Assembly: GCA_016617855.1 (NCBI GenBank)
Contig: JAECUM010003647.1
Span: 62,001-126,000, forward strand
Direction: 5' to 3'
DNA from: Megalonaias nervosa
Lineage: Eukaryota; Mollusca; Bivalvia; Unionida; Unionidae
Length of the DNA: 64,000 nucleotides
The notes beneath the pieces were generated by a model that saw nothing but the letters and a program-made list of their open reading frames with translations, searched no databases and had not been told where the DNA came from. Positions 1 through 12,600 of this stretch are shown piece by piece (the first letter of the stretch is position 1; every line of letters begins with the position of its first letter). A program made the position numbers and the translations under genes.

Positions 1-54
1 AATGCCAATTAATGTCAATTTATAGAATGCCAATTAATGTCAATTTATTGATAT
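1..54. repeat. 26-bp tandem pair at window start
   Basis: The block aatgccaattaatgtcaatt occurs twice, 26 bp apart. Its left end is cut by the window edge, so the copy number is unknown. Confidence 0.7.
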
Positions 55-119
55 CAGTAAAATGAAGGAGAAAAATTTAATTTTTAATACAAAAACATAA
101 AATGAAAATTATTAGTTTC

Positions 120-535
120 ATAGATTTTAGATTGTATTTCACCAGAATGTATTTGCACTTGGATGTCTTCTATCGGAGAGTGTATTTACTCACATACATC
201 TTAGATTGTCTTCCACATAAGTTTGTAATAACACTAAGATCATCTTCCCCTAGAGTGCATTTACATTCACATACATTTTAGACTGCCTTCAACCAGAATC
301 TATATCTTCCACCAGAGTGTGTATTTACATATATCTTAGATGCTCTTCCACCAGAATGTGTACTGACATTTAGGTTGTCTTCCACAGTGTGTATATACAA
401 TTACATCTTAGATTGTTTTCCATCAGAGTGTTTATTTACATTTACATACATTTTAGGCAGTTTTCCACCAAAATGTGTATCTACACTTACATACATGTTA
501 GATAATCTTTCAAACAAGGGTGTATTTTACACTTA
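120..535. repeat. Degenerate 45-60 bp minisatellite next to exon 1
   Basis: About eight degenerate units share the blocks cttccaccagagtgtg and gtatttacatttacatacat. The array runs up to the acceptor of exon 1, so the exon's upstream intron sequence is itself repeat-derived. Confidence 0.7.
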
Positions 536-538
536 CAG

Positions 539-632
539 TCCATGACAAAGGGAGACAGTAAATTGGCCACTTCTAGTGATCTAGAAGATATGAACACCGA
601 GATGGAAACACCAGACTCAGAGGACCCTAGTG
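539..632 (+). CDS. XRN1: XRN1 exon 1 of window (acidic linker)
   Basis: The acceptor is acttacag and the donor is TG/gtaaat. The frame reads SMTKGDSKLATSSDLED and ends TPDSEDPS plus one base, which pairs with the phase of the next exon. The sequence is low-complexity and acidic, as expected for the poorly conserved linker between conserved regions 1 and 2. It is supported by phase and composition rather than by conservation, so it is the least certain exon. Confidence 0.62.
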
Positions 633-3600
633 GTAAATATTGTTATGTGTATTATGAATATTACTACTCCAGCAGGTTACATTGTTTCATATCTACACTT
701 TGTTAAGTGTATTGTGCCTGGCAGAGATCATGGGTACCTCTGCTACTGACTGACTTTAGAGTGAAAATATTTAGATAAAATTTTATCTTAGCACAGCCAG
801 ATGTAGATATATAAATACAGTAATAATTAAAATACCTCTAGCATGCACAATTAACTTTCAAAATTTTTGCATCCGTTGATAAGAGCAAAATAATTTGAAC
901 ATTTGGGCTATTTTCATACTGCCATTTTGTTACATCATCATCATTTTCCTTGAAGCAGCTGTGTGTAATTTTAGCAAATTTAGGAGCAACAACATACATC
1001 ATTATGAACTTATTAAAGACAAAATAACGTACCTTTAAAATTTTGCAAACTGTAGGACCTGGAAATGTTGGTGACGCATTAACTCGTCGTGTCCACCAAA
1101 CCATGTACTATTTATTGTCCTGTATAATTACAACAAATACACCAGGAAGAAAATAATAGCCCACAAATAATAAAACATGCTAAAACCTTTTTATTATGCA
1201 GATGCAGCCCATAATAAAGATTTATATTTTGAAATTGTGAGTCATAATGTCGATGTACTGAATTTCGCATCCACAATGTTATATGCGGAATCCATTGATT
1301 CACATGGGGACCTTTTATTGTGGCACTCAAATGGTACTTTACACATATTTGGAACAGATGACTTTACCTTACATCATTAAAACATGCACAGATATTGCCA
1401 TTTGACCACAAGCACTTGAATGTTGTTCATGTCTGCAGAGTTCCAAAATGTTGTTATATGCGGAACCAAATGTGTTTTATGATCAGAGGAGCGCCAATTA
1501 TGTTGAGGTAACAGAATTGTCATTCGATTCAAAGGTAACATAGTTCAGTTAGGCCATTGATTGTAGTAATTTTAATGTTAGAATTGGTGTTTTTGAAGAA
1601 GGAATGTTCATTCACTGTAGATTTATGTAGGCTTGGTTGAATCTGTAAAAATGGCAGAAACATGGCCACCGCGTTTCTTGACCAACATACCATATTATTA
1701 TTTTTGCATTATGAGAACTGCATTTAACTTATGATGTAGTAATAGCTTTTGTACTTAGTGCAGCAAAATTTATCCAGGTGCAGCAAGTACAGTGCTGCTT
1801 TGACTATATCTTCTGGATTATTGTTTTGGTTACTCTAATAACTAAGACACGAACATTCATTATCTCTATGTTATCTCATGTTATATGTGGAACTGTTTGT
1901 CATAAATACATATTTTCTCTCCATCCATTTATTTATTATGCTTCTGTTCACATTTATTATAAAGTTATGGATTTTCCAAAATAACATGTAATGTTTTAAT
2001 TTATTTGAATATTTATAGATTATTTGCCATATTAGTTGGGATTTGGTGTCCAAGTTATATGCATAACAAATGTAGTTTTTAAACAAAATTTGTTTAATTA
2101 ACATATAATAGTTTTTTCACGTGTATACCTGACCAGTGAATACTGGCAAATAGCATGGATCAGGTTAAATTAATTATATATGTTCGTTACATGTCAGGTT
2201 ACACCTTTTATGTCAAGTTTCACAGAAATGTTCAATTAAATGCTGTGAAATATTCAGTATTATTATGCTTGTTTATGCTTCTATCCACTTGTAATTTGTA
2301 CAAAAATAAGACACCAAGCTATATGCGCAATTGTTTCAATGTGTTGTTTTTCTCATCATGTTTAAAGTCAAAATATGAATCTCTGTGGTCAGTGTCATAA
2401 ATATTCATTAAATATAAGCTCAAAGGTATGCAAGCAGTACATAAAAGATGTTGTTTACATATTTTAAATTTTTGGCTTATATGTAACACTTTTGGGACCC
2501 ATGATCTCAGCCAAGCACTATTATGAACATTTATTAATTCAGCAGGTTACATTGTTTAATATATACACTTTGTTATGTGTATTATGAATATTCATGAATC
2601 CAAAAGGTTTCAGTATTTATATATCTACACTTTGGTATGTGTATTACGAATATTCATGAATCCAGAAGGTTTCAGTATTTATATATCTACATTTTGGTAT
2701 GTGTATTATGAATATTCATGAATCCAAAAGGTTTCAGTATTTATGCATCTACACTGTGGTATGTGTATTATGAATATTCATGAATCCAAAAGGTTTCAGT
2801 ATTTATATATCTACACTTTGGTATGTGTATTATGAATATTCATGAATCCAGAAGGTTTCAGTATTTATATATCTACACTTTGATTTGTGTATTATGAATA
2901 TTCATGAATCCAAAAGGTTTCAGTATTTATATATCTACACTTTGGTATGTGTATTATGAATATTCATGAATCCAGAAGGTTTCAGTATTTATATATCTAC
3001 ACTTTGATTTGTGTATTATGAATATTCATGAATCCAAAAGGTTTCAGTATTTATATATCTACACTTTGGTATGTGTATTATGAATATTCATGAATCCAGA
3101 AGGTTTCAGTATTTATATATCTACACTTTGATTTGTGTATTATGAATATTCATGAATCCAAAAGGTTTCAGTATTTATAAATCTACATTTTGGTATGTGT
3201 ATTATGAATATTCATGAATCCAAAAGGTTTCAGTATTTATATATCTACAGTTTGGTATGTGTATTATGAATATTCATGAATCCAAAGGGTTTCAGTATTT
3301 ATATATCTACACTTTGGTATGTGTATTATGAATATTTGTTAATCCAGTAGATTACAGCTGTTTAAATATCTACACTTTTACAGACATATTGTGATCACTT
3401 ATGTCAGTCTTGCCAGTCAGTTATGTGTCTATATATGGCTGACTAACCAATATACATCATCAGTTCTCTTTATTACCTGAACTCATTTACACAAGGCATA
3501 TGAAACTTCCTCCAAGGAATGAGCCAGATAAGCGATTCTTAAAGCCACATCCTATGATGTGAATAAGTGGATAAAACCAGGTCCTGGACCAGATCTCCAC

Positions 3601-6600
3601 TGATGGTGGGTTGGTGGAGATCATATTTGGTATGATTTTTCATAAGGTTAAGAAGATGACAAGAAATGTTTTTATTCCTGAATGCAGCCCAGGGGATGGG
3701 GGATACAGAAGGAGTAATCAAAAAGTTCACAAAGTTCAGTTATTTTGGACAGCCTTCATCTCTTGCTGTCATGAGATTTTATGCCATGAACTTTTCTCAA
3801 ATACTGTCAGTTCACTTTTATTCATGAAACAATAACTATCAAATTTCCTGGTGAACTGTTCTCAAATACAGTAAATTAACTTTTATTCATGAAACAACTA
3901 ATCTCTGATTTCTTCTTTGCTACAAACTATGAATTAGGGTCTCAAAAGTTAATAAAGCAGGACTCCTTCTTTCTCAGTGACATATTCAAAAGTAAAAATC
4001 CAAAACAAATGTCATTTTTGCAAACTTTAACAAGTTGATACCTAAGAATAAAAATGGATTTGCTGTAGTGAAATCTCACATGCTACTTAAAAACAGCTTT
4101 TGTGTTTTGTTTTTTGTTAAATTGAATGGTACCATGTCAGGTGAGTAGATTTGGGTGCATTATGATTTTGTTTTTTGTATTCCACATTCCAAATTATATT
4201 GATAACATTCTGAAAGTAATAAGTTTCTGGGGATAAACCTTTTAGTAGGAGCTTTCTATATGGAAACAGGTTGGGAAAAAAATACTTGTTGCTGACAACT
4301 TTCATGCTCCTGGTGTTAAGAGACGACAGGTAACTATTATACTCAATCTTTGTGAAAGTCTAGAATCTCTGTACTTTTGTCCCCATGATGCACAGCAGCA
4401 GTGTGAAGCTATCATCCAATCACTGTTCAGTTGAAGTTTCCAGAGTAGCCATTTTAGGAACGTCTTCACTGTTATGCAAATGACATCACTGATTATTGGG
4501 AGACAGATTTACTAATTGCTGCCATCATACTGGCTTGCCATTATAGGCTTGGTACCAGTGTAAAAGTATTAGAATGCTGTTCCTAACTTTAAAAAAAATA
4601 AATACAAAAACAATGTACATAATAGGAAGCAGTCATTAGACTGTAAATATGTGAAAAATGAAGACAGATGGGAAGAAGAAAAGGAGATCTTTTTCACTTG
4701 GTTATATTTGTATTTTTGTAGCTGATTTTGGGACCTCATCAGATGAAGATTCTGGTGACACTTTTGAAGATGAGTTTCGGCATCACAAGCGTAATTATTA
4801 CATGACAAAGATGGAATATGAGAAAGTAACACCGTAAGTTGCTAAAATGCTTTATCTTTGTACTTGTTAAAAATTTTACGGTGTCTAATTGTCTTCAAGA
4901 AGTAAAATTGTATTTTACAAGAAACATAAGGCAGTCTTTATTTCTGTGGCAAAAAAATGAATATATTCAGAAACCGATTTGCATATTTTTAGGGACCTTC
5001 TTTAGGGACCTTTAATTCTGGAAACCAAAAGCAGCATGGTAGCAGTATAGGGGTTTTGTTCCTGATCATTAGGAAGATTTTAATTTCCAGGAAAGTTTCA
5101 CTTCTTCAATGCACATCAGAAAGTGTATGTTGCTGAATTTATTCATTTACATTCTTTCAGTTTTTGTTAAGATTCTGTTTATGTTGTTAAGTGTACAGAC
5201 AACAGAAATAATCATGTCAGGCGTCAGATTTTATGATGAAGTTGTAAAGTTTCATATATGTTTTGTTATGTAATTTGTTTTCTATAATGTTATTGGTATA
5301 ATATGGCATTATTTAAATATTTTGATATAAAAAGCATAACAATGTCTTCATTACTTCAGAGTGATATCCAGCATTCCCATAATTGCTAGTTCAGTGCTAT
5401 GTATCTGTAATGTGTAACATTATATGACCTGTGTTACAATGACTGCATTTCATTTTCTTGAGTTGCACAGTAAACATAACATTTTTTAATCAAATATTCA
5501 TAAATAGTGACTTATACAGAATCCACAGTGAGATTGTTTATCTTGATTAGAATTCTGAATATATAGCAGCTGGTGGCAGGTCATTTGAACCAGGTAATTT
5601 GTCTCTGATCTGTAAAAAAATTCTTTCTCCTATTTTCATATCAGTGAGGTGTTGCGAGACCAGGCAGAGGGCTATGTAAGGGCAATACAGTGGATTTTAT
5701 TGTATTACTTTGAGGGGGTTCCATCTTGGGGATGGTAAGTTTTCAAAATCTGTTGTTGTCTGGCATGTTAACTGATAGCGAATCACTTCTGTATTCTAGA
5801 AATATTTTAAACATGAATCTCAAGCTTAAGCTCAAAAGACAAAATTTAGGTATTCATACTTCAAGTAAATTTGTTTGTAAAATTTTATTTGGACAAACAA
5901 AAGTTTTTAAAAAATCATGTTAAGTTCTACAATTCTAGCTTAATTCTAACTAAAGTTATAGAGTTTTTAAATTTTCCGACTTTGAGATTGAGTAAAAGAA
6001 TTTAGGCTTGGCCTTTTATAAAACTTAAGTCATTTCAATTCTTACTCTAAAATACTCTGTCCAATCTTTGCCTCATTTTCATAGTCATGGGGGATTGCAT
6101 TCCATATGTCTGGTTGTGAGAGGGGTGTGGACATCTGATATTTCATCAAAAAAACTATTACAATCCAAGGATGTACTTGTGTATCAAGATTATTGTTACA
6201 TTTTGGGCTTAAGACTTGTGTTGAAGTATTAGACAGTTATATTCATGGATCAACACACTGTTTCAAGAGAGACAATTATTGCTCAGCATCCATTCTTGAC
6301 TTAAATGGATTTCAATACCCTCCATGCTCATGGCATAGTGTGTACCATAATGACTGTAAATTTTGGGACACTATAAGTCTAGGAACACCCTTAATTATTA
6401 TCAAAAGTAAAAAATTTTTATGACCTATAAATGTTGGGACAAGAAATTTTAGCAATGTTTTTTATGTAGTACAAGTCCTGGACACCGACATTTTTTTTCT
6501 ACTAATTGTTCATAACAACAAACAATGACTTCATAGTTGCAAAGGGAATATCATCTTGAATTATTAGATGGTAATGTGATAAGTTAATATAATTTGTTCG

Positions 6601-9600
6601 AAAAATCAATAAATTTATTTAATTTTCCTGTTTTCTTATTTTTTTCTATTTAATTCAAATATGTATAATTTGATCAGACGATGACAAGAATTGAACATTA
6701 GTGGGTTGCTGTATGCATTTATAACAGTAACATCTCCCTTTTAACCCTAGTTTATTATTTTTTGTTTATGCATTATTGCATTAGAATTTTGTATCAGTGC
6801 ACTAGTAATTTCATTCTTATTTTGTCTTGAAAGTGTAAATACCTAACTCTTTAAAATGTAATCCCAGAATGACATCAACAAGCAACAAGAATGTTTGGTT
6901 CAGTGCTTGTCTTTAGTGAGCATATTTACATACATATTGGTATTGCCACATGTGCTTTGAAGATCTTAACTTTCATTGAATGAAGTACATCCTGTGGATT
7001 TAAATCATAGACACCACATCACTAATCTTAAATAATATCTCCAAAATACAATCTAGAAGTTTCAGAAATAATGCTTCGATAATAATTATAATTCCATAAA
7101 AGCTCAGTTCTAGTTTGCTTTGACCTAGGTGACCTTAAGTACCCATTTACACAACTATGGTAATCATGCTTAATCATGCTACTATTGTGGAGTAAATGGC
7201 AATTACATATCAAAGTATTGGCATAGCTGCCAGACAAAATTCTCTCATTAACCAAACTAGTTTCAAGATTTAGTCAATTAACTGGTCTGGATTGCTGTCA
7301 GAAAACAAAGGACATCTCCAGTTATAAACAAAGGAGATGCCAAAACAACCAGCTTGCCATTTTGTGGAAAATTATGACTTTGTTAAGCCAAAACACAAAA
7401 TTCAGTTAGGTCAGTAATGATCTTAGTAGAGCTATCATCAGAATTTCAGCCTTTATTATGATCATTATTTCATGTGACAGTTATAGGAACATATGCTGGT
7501 TATGTGTCTTATACAATTAAATATGTGTACCTTTTCATAAAGATTATATCACTTTGTAAGATCACTTATATTGATGGAAAACAGTAACTCATGAGTGTGT
7601 GGATTAAAGTAAATGAAGCAGTTATGTACATCTAGCTGGAATGTAATCTGGAAGAATGCATTTTGGAAAAAACAGTGAATAAAGCAAAATCTGAATATCA
7701 TATTTTGGGAAATAAACAAGGGTAAAATTGATGCTAAGCACAATGTGTGCTGTGCAGTGCTGGAAATTATGGTACAGACTGGTCTCCCTAATAAACTTTA
7801 ACTGACTCCTGAATTATGAAGTCTCTATATACCTTTATTTATTTCATGTTGGAGAAACTGGAAAATATGCTATGTAAAATAATAACAAGAACAATGATAA
7901 TAGTTTATAACAGTTTATTGATTGTTTATTGAAAGAGCTTGTCACTGCAGTGTGACGTGTTGATCTTGCAAATTTTGTCTTGACATTTTTTGTGTCTACA
8001 AGTGTTTGGACACCAAAAATGCTATATTTTTTACTGGCATATAAGTATGAGGGCTGTTACGACCCTGTAGTCAAATTACATATGTGTTAAAATTTAAATT
8101 CTTCTAATTCTTTGTTTCATTTTTATTTTATTTTTATGCCACTAAATGTTATTATTATTATTATGGTGATGATTATGTTAGCAAGGTCTAATAGTTTGTT
8201 AGAAACATCGTATTTATTTAAAACGTAAATGTGACTCGTGTAAGCACGATTTTTGCATGACGGTTTTTCGTATCAAGTAAACAGTGAGAAAGAGCTATGT
8301 AAATGATTGGCTGGGACCACGTTATTACTTGTTTACGCTTTTGTAATGTCCAGGTGGATTGCGAAGTCACACGTGTCCTTCATGCGTGCGTACATGTAAT
8401 GACGCATTAGCTTGTTTTAAATGCTCAGTTACCTTAAGAAATTTTCAGTCATGGTCAGAGTCGTAATCGTAGTCAGTCGTGTTCAGAGTCACATCATAAC
8501 ATCTTACAGAGTTTATAATACCTTAAGAAAGGTATTTCTGTGCTGGAAAGAGTTGCGCATTCGTACGAGGAACAACATGTGTGTTGTTAGTGGTGGTAGC
8601 TGTATTTCATCTACTTTCTAAATAATTATTTTCCCTGGAGAACAACACTACTGGCTTTGGACAAAGACATTTGATGAAATTTTCTAAATCGGAACAGAAC
8701 AATACAAATTGTGCTTTACCATTCTGGACATTTTGTGTTAGCCTTCGTCTGACGTCATCATCCGCCATCTTGGAGCGGAACTGAGATTCAGACTGTATCA
8801 ATTTAGAACTGTTTATTCACAGGACTTATGTGTTTTCACAAATTTAGAACATATTTTTGGATCTTCGTAAATCGTAAGTCTTGTTTCACATATTTACCTT
8901 TTCACCGTGTTTTCTAGGGAAATAAATAAATTTTTGTTAACATTTACAAAGCTTGTTGTCTTCACTCTTTCTTTGTGTTACTTTGAACGAGCTGATACGT
9001 AACATAAAGAAATTGGGTCGCTCGTCCGGGATTGGATATATGAATTTGGCTGATATATGAAATTGGCTAAAAATTGAAATTTAAATTCCCTAGTTCATTT
9101 TATTTGAAATTTTAGTGAAAACAACAGGCTTTAAGAATGTCAAAAGTGGAGTTTTCTTTCTAGTCCAACTCAACAACAGTTGGATAGTCTGAAGAAGGAT
9201 GAGTTGCTTGAACTTGCCAGAAAGTACGATCTTTCTGAAGCTAAAGCTTCCTTGACAAAAAAAAAAAAAAAAAAAATTTTAATTCATTATTTGGTAGGAC
9301 AGAATGTTTTTGACCAAAGTGTTTTGGCATCTGTCAGTAAGTCCATGACAGACTCTGACAGTAAGAAAATAGAACTAAAAATAAAAAAAATGGAAATAGA
9401 GATAAGGAAGCTCGAGCTTCAGAATCAGAATGAACAAATGGAATTACAAAAAGAACAAATTCAATTACAAAAAGGCAAATAGAATTACAAAAGGAACAAA
9501 GACAAATAGAAGAAAGGGAAAAAGAAAGACAAATGCAATTAGAAGAAAGGGAAAAAGAAAGGCAAATAGAATTACAAAAGGAACAAAGACAAATAGAAGA

Positions 9601-12600
9601 AAGGGAAAAAGAAAGGCAGATAGAATTACAAAAGGAACAAAGACAAATAGAAGAAAGGGAAAAAGAAAGGCAAATAGAATTACAAAAGGAACAAATGCAA
9701 TTTGAAGAAAGGGAGAGAGAGAGAGAGACAGATGCAAATTAAAATGAAAGAATTGGATCTGGCAAGTGACAGGCACGATTCCATTTCCCGTGCAAATTCA
9801 AATTTTAACATTTTAGGAAATATCAAGTTAGTTCCCCCTTTTAGTGAAAAGGAAGTAGACAAATATTTTATTCATTTTGAAAAAGCCGCTGAGAATTCGA
9901 AATGGCCAAGAGAGTATTGGACTCAATTATTGCAGAGCGTACTTTATGGCAAGGCCAGAGAGATCTATTTGTCTCTGTCAGTACAACAAAGTTCTGATTA
10001 CGATTTGGTTAAGGAATGCATCTTGAAGGGTTTTGAATTAATCCCTGAGGCTTATCGGCAAAAGTTCAGAAACTACAAAAAAGAAACTAGACACACTTAT
10101 GTTGAATTTGCTAGAGAAAAAGAACAGTTGTTCAAGAGATGGTGTCTGTCTGAGAAAATTGAACATGATTATGAAAGACTCGAACAACTGGTATTACTCG
10201 AAGAGTTTAAAAACTATATTCCTAGTGATATCAAAAATCACCTTGAAGATCATGAGGTCAAAACCTTGGAAAATGCTGCTCTTGCTGCTGATAAGTATTC
10301 CTTAACTCATAAAGTTCCTGCTGTAAGCAAATCTTTCACGCAGCAGTCCACTAATAGAAAGGTGTTTCAACCAAATACGACTCTCAGTAAAACTCAATCT
10401 GGCACAAATTCTAAAAATTAAGCCTCTGAGAGACTTGATTCAAAATCCTTGTCTATTCCTATGTGTACCTATTGTAAGAAAAAAGGACACGTCATTTCTG
10501 ATTGCTTCAAATTGAAATATAGGCATCAGAATCAAGATAGACCTATCCCAAATGCTCTTATTGCTAAGAGGTCAAGGTCACGGTCATGTATTGAAAACAA
10601 TACATTTGTTGGGTTTGAAAAACTTCAGTCTGATTGTGTTATGGAGAATTTTGAACCATTCATGTCGAAGGGTTCTATATCACTCTTGGGTGATTTCGCC
10701 AATCCTACCCCTATTAAAATTTTAAGGGATACAGGAGCTTCTCAGAGTCTTTTAGTTTCAGGTATTTTGCCTTCTTCTGAGAAGACCTGTTCTAATGAGA
10801 GTGTTCTCATTCAGGGAGTAGAGTGCGGCTTTGTTAATGTTCCTCTCCATTCTGTTAATTTGTCATCAGACTTAGTTTCAGGACCTGTGACAGTCGGTGT
10901 AATGACTACTTTACCCGTTGAAGGCATTCATTTGTTGTTTGGCAATGACTTAGCTGGAGAAAAGGTTGTGGTAAATCCCCTTGTAACTGACAAGCCTTCT
11001 TTGGATCAGAAAGTTGATCCTATTGAAAAAGAAATCCCTGATTTATTCCCAGCTTGTGCAGTTACCAGAGCTATGGCAAAAAAAGCTCTTGAGAATGATT
11101 TTGACAAGGAATGTATTCCTTTAGCTGACACATGTATTGGTCAGGCTTTTGATGAGGTCACTTTCACTTCTAATTTTTATCAGTCAAAAGGTATTGATCA
11201 TAGTGATCCTCTTTTGAATGCTCATTCTCTTTTATCTGATCAGGGTGATAAACGACAATCACTTGTCGTCGAACAGGAGAAGGATCCTGAGTACTCCTGT
11301 TTGTTTCAGCGGGCCGTTAGTGAAACTGAAGCAACTGAAGTACCTGTCTGTTACTTCATTAAAAATGGAGTTCTTATGAGAAAATGGAGACCTCCCGAGA
11401 TACCTGCTAGTGACGAATGGTCAGTAAAATATCAGATTGTGGTTCTGAAACCTTACAGACAAGAAATACTTAGTTTGGCCCATGAAACTCCTATGGCTGG
11501 TCATTTAGGGATAAATAAAATGTATCACAAGATCTTGACTCACCTCTATTAGCCAAAAATCAAAAGTGATGTGTGCAAGTTTTGTAGATCTTGTCATACT
11601 TGTCAGATTGTGGGAAAACCAAATCAAAAGATACCTAAAGCTCATCTACAACCAATTCCTGCATTTGACGAAATCATTCAGTAGAATTATGGTAGATTGT
11701 GTTGGTCCCTTACCAAAGACCAAGTCAGGCAACCAATATTTGTTGACCATAATGTGTGTGTCAACAAGATTCCCAGAGGCAATTCCTTTGAGGAATATTA
11801 AAACCAAAAATATAGTAAAGGCTTTGATAAAGTTCTTTACTCAATTTGGCCTTCCCAAATTTGTCCAATCGGATCAAGGGTCAAATTTCATGTCTGGAAT
11901 TTTCCAGCAAGCCATGCATGAATTGGGCATTCAACAGTTCAAATCATCTGCCTATCATCCTGAGAGCCAAGGGGCTTTGGAACGATTTCATCAAACTCTG
12001 AAAAACATGATGAAATCATATTGTTTTGACACAGATAAAGACTGGGATGAAGGCATTCATTTACTTTTGTTTGCAGTTAGAGAGTCCGTTCAGGAATCTC
12101 TAGGGTTCAGTCCTTTTGAACTGGTATTTGGACATACTGTGCGTGGACCTTTAAAGTTATTGAAAGAGAAACTTCTTTCAAATAAAGAAACAGAACTTAA
12201 TCTTCTTGATTATGTCTCTGATTTCAAGTATAAATTGTCAAAGGCTTGTGAGGTCGCAAGAGCAAATTTGCACTCTATGCAATCAAAGATGAAGTTAAGA
12301 TATGATAAAAACGCAAGGGATAGGAGTTTTCAATCTGGCGATAGAGTCCTGGCTCTCATGCCCGTTCCACAAAATCCTCTTCAGGCAAAATATTATGGTC
12401 CATACACGGTTGAAAAGAAAATAAGTGATTTAAATTACATTATAAATACTCCTGATAGACGAAAGCCAAAACAATTGTGCCACATCAATATGTTAAAGGA
12501 GTATGTTGAAAGAAATAGCCAGGTAAATCATGCAATTAATTTAGTTGTACCTGTCCCACCAGCTGAGGATTTGAATGAAGGAATTCAGTTGGATTCTACT

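Noticed and set aside
2525..3375. CRISPR-like regular repeats
   Set aside because: Units are contiguous with no unique spacers, and the window is clearly animal nuclear DNA.
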